A stretch of 64,000 bases of DNA, taken from NCBI GenBank assembly GCA_018240025.1, contig JAFEGM010000006.1:131278-195277 (forward strand), given 5' to 3'. The notes beneath the pieces are model-generated. The model worked only from the letters and a program-made list of their open reading frames with translations, was not told the DNA's origin and searched no databases. The translations under genes and the position numbers were made by a program. This DNA is from Verrucomicrobiota bacterium. Lineage in GTDB: Bacteria > Verrucomicrobiota > Verrucomicrobiia > Chthoniobacterales > SZAS-18. Positions 32,298-41,290 of the stretch are shown here, piece by piece (positions within the stretch are counted from its first letter, which is position 1; every line of letters begins with the position of its first letter).

Positions 32298-34175
32298 ATG
32301 TCCCGCTGGCTGTCCCGTCTGTCGCTGCCACTCACCCTCCTTTTGGGCACCCTCGCCACTGTAGAAATGCTGCCCGCCGCGGGTGGTGTGATGCAGGTGG
32401 ATCGCTGGACCTTCGTGGGCACCGGCGCGGATCCCGGCAATTCCTCGCGCACCCGGACGCAGTTCCGGCGTGAAACCTTCGAGCTGCGCCCCGATGGCAG
32501 CTCGGTGCGGGTGACCAATCACGGCATTCACGACTACTTCCGCAACAACAACGGCAGCGGGGAGGACGATGCCTACGCCATCGCCGCGCGGCAGGCGGTG
32601 GCCGGGAAATTCGTCGCCGTCGAGTACGCGGTCGACACCGATTCCGACAAAGCCTCCTTCAGCAAGGTCGGGGCCCGCTTCCGCCTCGACTCCGCCACCG
32701 ATCCCTACGTCTGGACCGAGGTGGCCGCCTCGCCTTCCTCGCCCGACCGCACGCTCGGGGGTGTCTGGAATTCGCTGCGCTCCATCTACGACCAGAATTC
32801 CGGCTCTCCGTCGGCCTTCCTCACAGCGTTGCGCGAGTGGCTCTTCAACGAATTCGCGGGTCTTTCCTTCCTCGACCAGCTCAACTTCGCGAGCGGGGCC
32901 GAGGCGGCCGGATTCAATGGCGCCATGCTCCGGCACGTCGAGGCCATCCTGCGCAGCGGAGGCTTCCCCATCCGTTTGGAACGCCTGCTGCCTGCGAACG
33001 GGATCGACATCTCGCTCCGTGGCACCCCGAACATCGCGGTGCTCGGCAGCGTGATCTCCCTCGGCGGGATCAACATCGTCAATAACCGCAGCAACGAATC
33101 CGGACCGCTCAAGCTGTCGGTGTACGCCCTGCGCGATCCCTACCTCGGCGGTGCCGTCCCGGCCGGGGCCACGCTGCTCGCCACGGTGCAGTTGAGCGAT
33201 TCCATTGCCTCCGGCGGTCGGGTGACGGATGCCTCGTTCGATCGCGCCGCGCTGACCAGCCTGCCGGAAGGTCTCTACTACCTCGCGCTCGTGCTGACCG
33301 ACGCGGCCGGAGCCGCCAAGGACTACGTGGCCCTCCCGACCTCGTTCGCGGTCGGCACGATCACCGGCGTGAATCCGGCCGAAGCCGACATGCCGACCCA
33401 GCTGATCAACCTCTCCACGCGCTTGCGAGTCGATGTGAACGAAAACGTGGGCATCGGCGGCTTCGTGGTGAGCGGCAGCGGTTCGAAGCGGGTCATCCTC
33501 CGCGCCATCGGCCCGAGCCTCGCGAACTACGGGGTCAGCGGCGCCCTGACGAACGTATCGATGGAACTGCGGAATGCGGCGGGCAATCTGATCGGGCAGA
33601 ACACGGGCTGGCAGTCGGGCCAGCGGACGGAAATCGAGGCCAGCGGTTTCGCGCCGGCCGACACGCGGGAGTCGGCCATCGTGGCCACCCTCGCCCCCGG
33701 TTCCTATACGGTGATCGTGCGCGGGGTCGGCGGCACCAGCGGCGTGGCGCTGATCGAGATGTACGACCTCGAGCGCTCGCGCAGCGACCTGCGGCCGATC
33801 AACGTCTCCACCCGCGGCCGCGTGCTCAGCGCCGACAACGTCATGATCGGCGGGTTCGTCATCAGCGGAACGCGGACCCGGCGGGTGCTGGTGCGGGCCG
33901 TCGGGCCGTCGCTCGCGGCGGTCCCTGGGATCGGCTCGGCCGCGCTCTCGAATCCGTCGCTCGAACTGCGCGATCGCTCCGGCCTCCTCGCCTCGAACGA
34001 CGATTGGGTGAATTCGGAGCGGAAGGCGCAGATCGAAGCCACCGCCCACAAACCGACTGACAGCCGCGAGGCGGCCATCATCGTCACGCTGGCCCCTGGT
34101 GCCTACACCGCCATCGTGCGCGGCGAAGGGGGAGCGACGGGACTGGCACTGGTCGAGGTGTACGATCTGGAATGA
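32298..34175 (+). CDS. Secreted protein with two C-terminal repeat modules
   Basis: The 625-residue protein starts at ATG 32298 with a signal peptide (LSLPLTLLLGTLATVEMLPAA). The N-terminal ~350 residues match no family I can name; one stretch resembles a beta-rich domain (LKLSVYALRDPYLGG, LPEGLYYLALVLTDAAG). Residues ~370-495 and ~501-625 are two copies of the same module seen in the two CAP proteins (LSTRLRVDVNENVGIGGFVV; INVSTRGRVLSADNVMIGGF). The module is thus fused to at least two kinds of N-terminal domain. It is probably secreted or cell-surface. Confidence 0.82.
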   Translation: MSRWLSRLSLPLTLLLGTLATVEMLPAAGGVMQVDRWTFVGTGADPGNSSRTRTQFRRETFELRPDGSSVRVTNHGIHDYFRNNNGSGEDDAYAIAARQAVAGKFVAVEYAVDTDSDKASFSKVGARFRLDSATDPYVWTEVAASPSSPDRTLGGVWNSLRSIYDQNSGSPSAFLTALREWLFNEFAGLSFLDQLNFASGAEAAGFNGAMLRHVEAILRSGGFPIRLERLLPANGIDISLRGTPNIAVLGSVISLGGINIVNNRSNESGPLKLSVYALRDPYLGGAVPAGATLLATVQLSDSIASGGRVTDASFDRAALTSLPEGLYYLALVLTDAAGAAKDYVALPTSFAVGTITGVNPAEADMPTQLINLSTRLRVDVNENVGIGGFVVSGSGSKRVILRAIGPSLANYGVSGALTNVSMELRNAAGNLIGQNTGWQSGQRTEIEASGFAPADTRESAIVATLAPGSYTVIVRGVGGTSGVALIEMYDLERSRSDLRPINVSTRGRVLSADNVMIGGFVISGTRTRRVLVRAVGPSLAAVPGIGSAALSNPSLELRDRSGLLASNDDWVNSERKAQIEATAHKPTDSREAAIIVTLAPGAYTAIVRGEGGATGLALVEVYDLE

Positions 34176-34270
34176 GCCCGAGGCGGAAGCCGGGCGATGC
34201 GTGGCTGCCTTGAAGCTCGCCCGTGCGCAGGGGCGAAATCGTGGTCCATTGCGACCGGATTTCCCCTGCC

Positions 34271-34633
34271 ATGCTCGCGACCTTTTTCGACAACCTCATG
34301 AAGAACCTCGGTGGCGGCGAAGCCACCGCGTGGACGATCTTCGGTCTGACTGCCAACCTCTGCTTCGCCGGACGTTTCGTGCTGCAGTGGTGGGTTTCGG
34401 AAAAGAAGGGAAAGAGCGTGATCCCGATCGGCTTTTGGTATCTCAGCCTGCTTGGCGGGGTGATGATGCTGATCTACACCATTCACGTCGGGAAGGTGCC
34501 GCTCATCCTGGGTGCGATCTTCACACCCTTCATTGCCCTGCGAAACCTCACTCTCGTCCATCGTCAGCGCGCGGCCCATGCTCAGGCCGAGGCGGGCACG
34601 ACGCTGGAGGGAGTGGGGGACGGGAAAGGCTGA
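34271..34633 (+). CDS. Lipid A biosynthesis N-terminal (LABN) domain membrane protein
   Basis: The 120-residue protein starts at ATG 34271; a GTG at 34223 would add 16 polar residues. It has three hydrophobic helices and the LABN signature FAGRFVLQWWVSEKKGKSVI followed by FWYLSLLGGVMMLIYTIH. This domain occurs as a stand-alone small protein next to glycosyltransferases or fused to lipid-A-disaccharide synthase. Here it stands alone, 95 bp after the repeat-module gene and 72 bp before hisC. The biochemical role is not established. Confidence 0.82.
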   Translation: MLATFFDNLMKNLGGGEATAWTIFGLTANLCFAGRFVLQWWVSEKKGKSVIPIGFWYLSLLGGVMMLIYTIHVGKVPLILGAIFTPFIALRNLTLVHRQRAAHAQAEAGTTLEGVGDGKG

Positions 34634-34705
34634 CGAGCGGCGTCCACGTCACCGGCCCAGCCGCGACTTGATCGGGGCCGGTTCCTCCCTATCAACGCGG
34701 GCCCC

Positions 34706-35800
34706 ATGTCCCTTTGGAATCTCGCCCAACCGCAGCTCCGGGATCTCGTCGCCTACGAGACCGGCAAGCCGATCGAAGACGTCGCCCGCGAACTCGGCCT
34801 GCACCCGGACGAAATCGTCAAGCTCGCCTCGAACGAGAACCCGCTGGGCCCCTCGCCAAAGGCCCTAGTGGCGATGCACCGGGCGATCGATCTGGCGCAT
34901 TTCTACCCCGATGGCGCCGGCTACTACCTGCGGGAGGCGATTGCCAAGAAACACACGCTGGGGATGGAGAATGTGATCCTCGGCAACGGCTCCAACGAGA
35001 TCATCGAATTCCTCGGGCACGCCTTTCTCAATCCCGAGGCCGAGGTCATCGCCTCGAAGCACGCTTTCGTCGTCTATAAGCTCATGGCCTCGCTCTTCGG
35101 CGCGAAGTTCGTCGAGGTGCCAGATCCGAATTTCACCCACGACCTGCGCGCCATGGCCGAGGCGATCACGCCGCGCACGCGGCAGATCTTCGTGGCCAAC
35201 CCGAACAATCCGACCGGGACGATCGTCTCGCAGGCGGAGATCGATGCCTTCATGGCCCGCGTGCCGGAGCACGCCACGGTGATCTTCGACGAGGCCTATT
35301 ACGAGTACCTCGACCAGCCGCCCGACACGCTCAAATACGTGCGGGAGGGCCGAAATGTGATCATCCTGCGGACCTTTTCGAAGATCCAGGGTTTGGCCAG
35401 CACGCGCATCGGCTATGGCCTCGCGCCGAAGGAACTGGTCGACGTGCTGCAGAAGACGCGACAGCCGTTCAATGCCAACGGCATCGCCCAGGCCGGTGCG
35501 CTGGCGGGGCTGCTCGACCAGGAGCATCAGCGCGAAACCAAGCGCGTGAACGACGAGGGCCGCGCCTATCTCCAGACCGAGTTTGCGGCCCTCGGCCGGC
35601 GCTTCGTGCCGAGCTACGCCAACTTCGTCCTCGTCCACGTCGGCGACGGCAAGGCGGTCTTCCAGGCGCTGCTGCGCCGCGGACTCATCGTGCGTCCCAT
35701 GGCCGGTTACGGCCTGCCGGAGTGGCTGCGCATTTCGGTCGGTACGATGGAGCAGAACCGCAAGCTGATCGCTGCGCTGCGCGAAATCCTGGCCGCCTGA
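34706..35800 (+). CDS. hisC: Histidinol-phosphate aminotransferase
   Basis: The 364-residue class I/II aminotransferase matches HisC: NPLGPSPKALVAM near the N-terminus, NGSNEIIEFLGHAFL, NPNNPTGTIVSQAE, IFDEAYYEYLD, the PLP Lys in RTFSKIQGLASTRIGYG, and the C-terminal WLRISVGTMEQN with the carboxylate-binding Arg. It converts imidazole-acetol phosphate to histidinol phosphate and can also act on aromatic keto acids. No other his gene lies nearby. The acyl-CoA thioesterase follows 8 bp downstream, so the two are probably co-transcribed. Confidence 0.9.
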   Translation: MSLWNLAQPQLRDLVAYETGKPIEDVARELGLHPDEIVKLASNENPLGPSPKALVAMHRAIDLAHFYPDGAGYYLREAIAKKHTLGMENVILGNGSNEIIEFLGHAFLNPEAEVIASKHAFVVYKLMASLFGAKFVEVPDPNFTHDLRAMAEAITPRTRQIFVANPNNPTGTIVSQAEIDAFMARVPEHATVIFDEAYYEYLDQPPDTLKYVREGRNVIILRTFSKIQGLASTRIGYGLAPKELVDVLQKTRQPFNANGIAQAGALAGLLDQEHQRETKRVNDEGRAYLQTEFAALGRRFVPSYANFVLVHVGDGKAVFQALLRRGLIVRPMAGYGLPEWLRISVGTMEQNRKLIAALREILAA

Positions 35801-35808
35801 ATCTCGCC

Positions 35809-36246
35809 ATGCTGAAGAGCCCGCATTCGCCCGACGACCGCTTCGAGGTCGTCGTCCGCACCGTGCCGATGCCCGCCGACGCGAACGCGAACGGCGACAT
35901 CTTCGGCGGCTGGCTCATGTCCCAGATGGACATCGGCGGCGCCATCCTCGCCCGGGAGATCGCCGACACGCGCGTGGTGACGGTGACCGTGGACAAGATG
36001 ACCTTCGTCGCGCCGGTCTACATCGGCGATCTGCTGACCTGCTGGGCACGGCTCAAGCGCATCGGCCGCACTTCGCTCAGCGTCGAGGTCGAAGCGTGGG
36101 TCCATCGCTTCCGCAATCCCGAGCAACTCGTGCGCGTGACCGAAGGCGTCTTCACCTACGTGGCCATCGACGACCACGGCAAGCCCATCCCGGTCAAACG
36201 CGAGGGCGGCGGCAGCGCCGAGGGCCACGGGGCCAAGTTCCCCTGA
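35809..36246 (+). CDS. Acyl-CoA thioesterase (YciA-like hotdog)
   Basis: The 145-residue single hotdog-domain protein starts at ATG 35809. The active-site region ANANGDIFGGWLMSQMDIGG, with Asn/Asp and Gly residues, and VDKMTFVAPVYIGDLLTCWA are typical of YciA-type acyl-CoA thioesterases, which hydrolyse acyl-CoA in the cytoplasm and form hexamers. It follows hisC by 8 bp. Its 3' end overlaps the 3' end of the convergent GH92 gene by 53 bp. Confidence 0.88.
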   Translation: MLKSPHSPDDRFEVVVRTVPMPADANANGDIFGGWLMSQMDIGGAILAREIADTRVVTVTVDKMTFVAPVYIGDLLTCWARLKRIGRTSLSVEVEAWVHRFRNPEQLVRVTEGVFTYVAIDDHGKPIPVKREGGGSAEGHGAKFP

Positions 36247-38551
36247 GCCAGCGGCGCGGGAGATTCCCGCTCAACGCCCACTCGCCCGGCTTCGTTCCCA
36301 TGGTGAACTCGATCGTGCCGCCGCCCTGGATGTCCTCGTGTCGCAGGACGGGGCGCTCCAGCGCCTTGCCGTTCACCTTCACCGACTGCACGTAGAGGTT
36401 CGCCTCGGAGAGCCCCTCGGCGGTCATGACGAGCGTCTTGCCGCCGCTCAGCTGCAGCGTCGCCCGCGGAATCTGGGGCGCGCCGAGGATGTACTCGTTG
36501 CTGCCTGGGCACACCGGATAGAACCCGAGACAGCTGAAGATGTACCAGGCGGACATCTGCCCGCAGTCGTCGTTGCCGCTGAGCGAATCGGGCTTGTTGC
36601 CATATTGCGTCCGAATCACTTCCCGCACCCGCTCGGCCGTCTTCCAGGGTTGGCCGGCCATGGCATACAGATAGAGAATGTGATGGCTCGGTTCGTTACC
36701 GTGCCAGTACTCCCCGATGCGGCCCTGGATGTCGTGCACCCCTGTGCTCTTGTCCGCTTCGGTGAAGGTGAAGAGTGCGTCGAGCTTCTGGCAGAAGGAC
36801 GCCCGCCCGCCCATCAGCTCGATCAGCCCCGGCACGTCGTGCGGGACGTACCACGAGTACTGCCAGCTCGTGCCCTCGGTGAAATCGTTCACCACGCCCG
36901 CGGTCTCGTCGTAATTGTGGGGGTCGAACGGCGTGCGCCACTGGCCCTTGGAATCGCGCCCGCGCATCAAGCCGACCGACGGATCGAAGACATTCCGATA
37001 GTGCCCGGCGCGGCGCGTGAAGTACGTCTGGTCCTCGCGCTTGCCCAGCGCCTGGGCCATCTGCGCGATGCAGTAGTCGTCGAAAGCGTACTCGAGCGTC
37101 TTCGACACCGCCTCCGGCTCTTTGTCGCAAGGCACCCAGCCCAGCTTGTCGTACGTGGCGACGTGGTCGTAGTCGGGATTCAAGGCTGTGCGCCGGATGG
37201 CGGCATAGGCGCGCTGCGGGTCGAAGCCTTTGTTCCCTTTCAGAAACGCGTCCACGATGACGGGGACGGCGTGATATCCGATCATGCACCACGTCTCGCA
37301 GCCGTGGAACGACCAGATCGGCAGGAGGTGATCGGGGCTTTGATCGTAGTGGGCGAGGAGCGAGTTGATCATGTCCGCATTCCGCTCCGGCTGGATGAGT
37401 GCGAAGAGCGGATGCGTGGCGCGGTAGGTGTCCCAGAGCGAGAAGACCGTGTAGTTGGTGAAGCCGCGGGCCCGATGGATGTTCTGGTCGAAGCCGCGGT
37501 ATTCGCCGGAGACATCCTGGTAGACATTCGGCGCGAGGAAGGCGTGGTAGAGCGAGGTATAGAACGTCTCTTTCTGCTCCTGCGTCCCTTCGATCTGCAG
37601 CCGCGCCAGCTCGCGATCCCATTTTTCGCGGGTCGAGGCGACGATGCGCTCGAAGTTCCAGTCCGGAATCTCCATCTCCAGGTTCTGCAGCGCGTGCGCG
37701 GCGCTGAGGGCGGAGATGGCCACCTTGACCGAGATCTTCTCGTCGGCCCGCGTCTTGTAGGACGCCACGAATTGCAAGTTCGGTCCGGCCGCCTCCAGCG
37801 AGCTGCGGAAACGGCGGGTGTTGTAGATGACCGGCTGTCCATCGCTGTAGATCTGGGCGCGATCGAAGGGACGCGAATAGCGGGCGGCGAAGTAGAGCGG
37901 GCGGTCCTTGGCCCAGCCGGCCACGTGGTGAAAGCCGGTTACGGTGGCGTGGTCCTCCACGCGCACGCGAGACCAGGTCACCCGCCATTTCTTGCCGGTC
38001 AGAACGTGCGCGAGGTCGGTCAGGATCGAGGCCTCGTCGGTGGTCGGGAACGTGAAGCGCAGCATCCCCGCGCGCTCGGTCGCAGTAAGCTCGACGTGCA
38101 CATTCGGCTTGAGCAAACGCACCCGGTAGTACCCCGCGCTGGCCGCCTCCTCATCGTGCGTGAATGGCGAGCGATAACCCTGGGTATGGTCGGATTTTGG
38201 ACCAGGGACCAGCTTCACCGGACCGACCTGCGGGATGAAGAGGAAGTCGCCGAGATCGGGAATGCCAGTGCCCGTCAGGTGCGTCAGGCTGAAGCCCATG
38301 ATGCTCGGATCGGAGTATTCGTAACCGGAGGCCGTATCCCAGAGCTCGTGATCGGTATCCGGGCTGAGCTGCACCATCCCGAAAGGCGCGCTCGGCCCCG
38401 GGAAAGTGTTGCCCTCGCCCTTGGTGCCGACGAACGGCCGGATGTAGTCGCTCAGTCGCGTCGTCCCCTTGGGCTCGGCCGAGACGCCCGGCAGCGTGAG
38501 GTAGAGAACGGCAAGGGCGAAAAGCAGGACACGCGGCATGCTGCGCAGCAT
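36194..38551 (-). CDS. GH92 family alpha-1,2-mannosidase
   Basis: The 785-residue protein starts at 38551 (ATG; a second Met is four codons later) and has a signal peptide (VLLFALAVLYLTLPGVSA), so it is periplasmic or secreted. It matches glycoside hydrolase family 92: YIRPFVGTKGEGNTFPGPSAPFGM at the N-terminus, SLWDTYRATHPL, and the C-terminal GNDDCGQMSAWYIFSCLGFYPVCPG. GH92 enzymes are calcium-dependent exo-acting mannosidases that trim alpha-mannosides such as those of N-glycans. The last ~25 residues (after EFTMGTKPGEW) are Arg-rich and encoded by sequence antisense to the thioesterase, so the original stop was probably lost. Confidence 0.93.
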   Translation of the reverse strand: MLRSMPRVLLFALAVLYLTLPGVSAEPKGTTRLSDYIRPFVGTKGEGNTFPGPSAPFGMVQLSPDTDHELWDTASGYEYSDPSIMGFSLTHLTGTGIPDLGDFLFIPQVGPVKLVPGPKSDHTQGYRSPFTHDEEAASAGYYRVRLLKPNVHVELTATERAGMLRFTFPTTDEASILTDLAHVLTGKKWRVTWSRVRVEDHATVTGFHHVAGWAKDRPLYFAARYSRPFDRAQIYSDGQPVIYNTRRFRSSLEAAGPNLQFVASYKTRADEKISVKVAISALSAAHALQNLEMEIPDWNFERIVASTREKWDRELARLQIEGTQEQKETFYTSLYHAFLAPNVYQDVSGEYRGFDQNIHRARGFTNYTVFSLWDTYRATHPLFALIQPERNADMINSLLAHYDQSPDHLLPIWSFHGCETWCMIGYHAVPVIVDAFLKGNKGFDPQRAYAAIRRTALNPDYDHVATYDKLGWVPCDKEPEAVSKTLEYAFDDYCIAQMAQALGKREDQTYFTRRAGHYRNVFDPSVGLMRGRDSKGQWRTPFDPHNYDETAGVVNDFTEGTSWQYSWYVPHDVPGLIELMGGRASFCQKLDALFTFTEADKSTGVHDIQGRIGEYWHGNEPSHHILYLYAMAGQPWKTAERVREVIRTQYGNKPDSLSGNDDCGQMSAWYIFSCLGFYPVCPGSNEYILGAPQIPRATLQLSGGKTLVMTAEGLSEANLYVQSVKVNGKALERPVLRHEDIQGGGTIEFTMGTKPGEWALSGNLPRRWLRGTWPRGPRRCRRPRV

Positions 38552-38627
38552 GACGGGAAGCGGAGCCCAGTGCAGTCCGAAAACGCCGCGGCCGCGCGTG
38601 AGTTGGGGCCCGACTGCGGGCCGGTGC

Positions 38628-39443
38628 TCAGCGCGGGGCGATCCGCCGACGGAGCCAGTCGCCGAAGAAATCGAGCAGCGTGACGATGGCGAGGATGACC
38701 AGCAGCACCGTGCAGAAGCGATCCCACTGGCCGTACTCCTGGTAGATGTGGAGCTGCACCCCGATGCCGCCGGCGCCGACGTAGCCGATGATCGAAGCGG
38801 AGCGGAGGTTGTACTCGAGCATCCAGAGCGTGTAGCTGCCGACCAGCGGTCGCGCGTGAGGCCAGAGGCCGAATTGGAAGGCCTGAATCGGGTGCGCCCC
38901 GATGGCCCGCAGACCGCGCGGCACTTCCAGGTCCACCGACTCGAAGGCATCGGCGAAGAACTTCCCGAGGTAGCCGATGCTGTAGAACATCAGGCCGATC
39001 ACACCGGCCAACGGGTTGGGGCCGACCACCGCGACCGCGAGGAGCGCCCAGATGAGGCTGGGGATGGTGCGGATGGCGTTGAGCACCATGCGGGCGACCG
39101 CGACCAGCCAGCCCGGCGAGACCGTGCGCGCCGCAGCCAGCGCCAGCGGGAGCGAGACCACGCTGGCCAGCAAGGTGGCCACGACCGCGATCTCGAAGGT
39201 CTCGCCCAGCGCGCCGAGCGTCTTGCCGAGCACGCTCAGATCGGGCGGGAAGAAATCGTGCAGCTTGCGCGAGAGATTGCCCCAAAGGTTCAGCTCGCGG
39301 CCGGAGCCGTGGATACCGCGCAGCGAGACCAGGGCGGCGCAGAGAAAGATCAGGAACGTGACGTTGAGCACCGTCAGGCGCTCGTACCAGGCCATCGGCG
39401 GCAAGGTGGGCGGCTGGGGCGGCGAGGTCTGTCGCGTGGGCAT
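38628..39443 (-). CDS. phnE: Phosphonate/phosphate ABC transporter permease
   Basis: The 271-residue inner-membrane protein starts at ATG 39443. It has about six helices and the PhnE features: an EAA-like loop (PRGLRAIGAHPIQAFQFGLWP) and SIIGYVGAGGIGVQLHIYQ. With PhnC and PhnD it forms an importer for phosphonates, phosphite or similar oxyanions. It is the last gene of phnD-phnC-phnE, 76 bp after phnC, a gap that carries a REP-like palindrome. No C-P lyase genes are in the window, so the substrate remains open. Confidence 0.9.
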   Translation of the reverse strand: MPTRQTSPPQPPTLPPMAWYERLTVLNVTFLIFLCAALVSLRGIHGSGRELNLWGNLSRKLHDFFPPDLSVLGKTLGALGETFEIAVVATLLASVVSLPLALAAARTVSPGWLVAVARMVLNAIRTIPSLIWALLAVAVVGPNPLAGVIGLMFYSIGYLGKFFADAFESVDLEVPRGLRAIGAHPIQAFQFGLWPHARPLVGSYTLWMLEYNLRSASIIGYVGAGGIGVQLHIYQEYGQWDRFCTVLLVILAIVTLLDFFGDWLRRRIAPR

Positions 39444-39445
39444 GC

Positions 39446-39486
39446 GGAGGAGCGGAGGAGCGGTAGTCCGCACTCTCCGAGTGCGG
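39446..39486. repeat. GGAGGAGC direct repeats and CCGCACTC-TCC-GAGTGCGG palindrome
   Basis: Two tandem GGAGGAGC octamers (39446-39461) are followed by the palindrome at 39468-39486, whose arms are identical to those at 619-637. It lies inside the phn operon, between phnC and phnE, where it could reduce expression of the permease relative to the upstream genes or stabilise the upstream mRNA. Confidence 0.7.
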
Positions 39487-39519
39487 CATGGGAGCGCAGG
39501 AGTGGAGGAGTGAGGAATG

Positions 39520-40248
39520 CTACAGCCCGAGGCCTTCGATCTGGGTGTCGCCGGGTCTGCGGGAAATCGTGCGGATCGACCAGCCGTCGGGCCGGGCTGG
39601 ATCGAGGGAGAGCGCGACGTCGGCGAAGCGCTCGACCAGTGCGGCATCGTGCAGCACGCAGAAGACGGTGCGCTTCCGCAGGCGCGCTTCCTGGCGCAGC
39701 AGACCGAGCACTCGCCCGGCGAAGTAGGCGTCGAGGCTGGCGACCGGTTCGTCGGCCAAGTAGAGATCGGGCTGCTGAAACAGCGCCCGCGCCACCGCGA
39801 CCCGCTGCTGCTCCCCGCCGGAAAGCTGATGCACCTGGCGACGGGCGAAGGCCCCAAGGCCGAGATCGGCCAGCAGCGCGTAAGCCTCCTGCTCCTCGCG
39901 GGCGGGGAAGCCGGTCAACGTGGAGATCCACGAACGCCGCCCGAGGCGACCGAGGAGGACATTGGTCAGGAGCGAGAGATTCCCCGAGAGGAGCAGGTGC
40001 TGGAAGATCGGCGCGATGTGGCGTCGGTGCTCCCCCGGAGATCGGGGACCGCCGCCGTCGCGAGCGAGGCCGATGCGTCCCTCGGCCAGCTCGAACTCGC
40101 CGGCGATGGCCGACAGCAGGGAGGACTTGCCCACGCCGGAGGATCCGACGACCGCCACGAAGCGGCCCGCCGGGATCTCGGCCTGCAAACCTCGGACGAG
40201 CCACCGCTCGCCGCGCTTCAATCCGACCTGTTCGAAGACTACGTCCAT
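39520..40248 (-). CDS. phnC: Phosphonate/phosphate ABC transporter ATP-binding protein
   Basis: The 242-residue ATPase has all ABC motifs: Walker A GSSGVGKSSLL, Q-loop in APIFQHLLL, signature LSGGEQQRVAVARAL, Walker B LYLADEPVASLD and a switch His in CVLHDAAL. The sequence resembles PhnC (NVLLGRLGRRSWISTLTGF). It powers import through PhnE at the inner membrane. It is 10 bp after phnD. Confidence 0.92.
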   Translation of the reverse strand: MDVVFEQVGLKRGERWLVRGLQAEIPAGRFVAVVGSSGVGKSSLLSAIAGEFELAEGRIGLARDGGGPRSPGEHRRHIAPIFQHLLLSGNLSLLTNVLLGRLGRRSWISTLTGFPAREEQEAYALLADLGLGAFARRQVHQLSGGEQQRVAVARALFQQPDLYLADEPVASLDAYFAGRVLGLLRQEARLRKRTVFCVLHDAALVERFADVALSLDPARPDGWSIRTISRRPGDTQIEGLGL

Positions 40249-40258
40249 TCCACGGGAA

Positions 40259-41137
40259 TCACTTCACCTTGGCGGCCAGCGCGCTGGCCTCGGCAAAGGT
40301 CCCAAGGTGGCGAGCTTCGTCGGATTCCACCAGCTTCGAAGTGAAGAGTTTGTCCCGCAGCTCCGCCGTGGCCGGCTCGTTCATCTTCAGCAGGGCCGCC
40401 TTCAGCGCCGCCACCTCCGCGGCAGGGAGCGATTTGCGCACCGCCAGCACGTGCGTCGGCACCGGGCCCTGTTCGGCCAGCTTCCGCAGCTTGGCGCGCT
40501 GTTCGGCCGTCAGATGCTTGTCCTTGTCGAGCACGTAGTAGCTGACCGCAGCGGCCTCTGCCTCGCCGGTGAAGACCTTCTCGATGGCGGAGACGTAGCC
40601 GGTGCCGAAGAAGACGTTCCCCTTGCCGAAGAACTCCTCGGGATCGCCCGCGGCCGAGACGAGCTTGCGTTGGTGCAGATCCCAGAGCGGCAGCACGAAG
40701 CCTGAGGTGCTGGTGCGGCTGGCGAACGCCACACGCTGCCCCTTGAGATCCTCGACCTTCGTGTAGGGCTTCTCCTTCAGCGTCACCCAATAGCTCTGGT
40801 AGGTCGTCTTGCCGTCGATCTCGCCCGCCAGGAGCAACGTGGCCGTGCCTTTGCCGCGGGCGGTCAACAGGTCGGTGGCGCTCAGATAGCCCAAGTCGAT
40901 CGTCCCGTTGGCGAACCCCTCCTGGATGACCGCCCCGGAGAGGGGAATGATGACTTCCACTGGCTGCTTCAGCTCCTTTTCCAGATAGGAAGTGAGGGCC
41001 GCCCGCTCCGCCACCATCTGGTCAGGGTTCTTGTCCGGCTTCAGCGCAACCACCAGCTTCTTCGGCGTCTGGGCGGGGAGAGAGGCGCAGAGGGTGAGGG
41101 CCAGAAAGCCGGCAGCGGACAGGAAGGTGCGGAACAT
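40259..41137 (-). CDS. phnD: Phosphonate/phosphate ABC transporter substrate-binding protein
   Basis: The 292-residue periplasmic protein starts at ATG 41137 (an upstream TTG at 41143 adds two residues) and has a signal peptide (TFLSAAGFLALTLCASLPAQ). The PhnD fold is shown by LVVALKPDKNPDQMVAERAALTSYLEKE, GTIDLGYLSATDLL, KGQRVAFASRTSTSGFVLP and AVRKSLPAAEVAALKAALL. It binds a phosphonate- or phosphite-like ligand and hands it to PhnE. It is the first gene of the operon; its promoter lies in 41138-41250, divergent from the GYF_2 gene. Confidence 0.9.
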   Translation of the reverse strand: MFRTFLSAAGFLALTLCASLPAQTPKKLVVALKPDKNPDQMVAERAALTSYLEKELKQPVEVIIPLSGAVIQEGFANGTIDLGYLSATDLLTARGKGTATLLLAGEIDGKTTYQSYWVTLKEKPYTKVEDLKGQRVAFASRTSTSGFVLPLWDLHQRKLVSAAGDPEEFFGKGNVFFGTGYVSAIEKVFTGEAEAAAVSYYVLDKDKHLTAEQRAKLRKLAEQGPVPTHVLAVRKSLPAAEVAALKAALLKMNEPATAELRDKLFTSKLVESDEARHLGTFAEASALAAKVK

Positions 41138-41250
41138 CCGCAACGGATACTAGGAATCCGTCTCAATTCAACTCGTTGGCCCGGAACCTTGAGAAGGGGA
41201 GCCAGTCGACTGCCAAATTCAGAAAACATGATACAATCTAATTTTACTAG

Positions 41251-41280
41251 TTGCGATATGCGAGTGTCCACATATACACT
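41251..41280 (+). promoter_or_regulatory. Candidate promoter for GYF_2 gene
   Basis: TTGCGA (41251-41256) and TACACT (41275-41280) are separated by 18 bp within an unusually A/T-rich stretch (41225-41310), ten bases before the ATG at 41291. If it is the promoter, the transcript would have almost no leader. Confidence 0.45.
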
Positions 41281-41290
41281 AGAATTCCAT

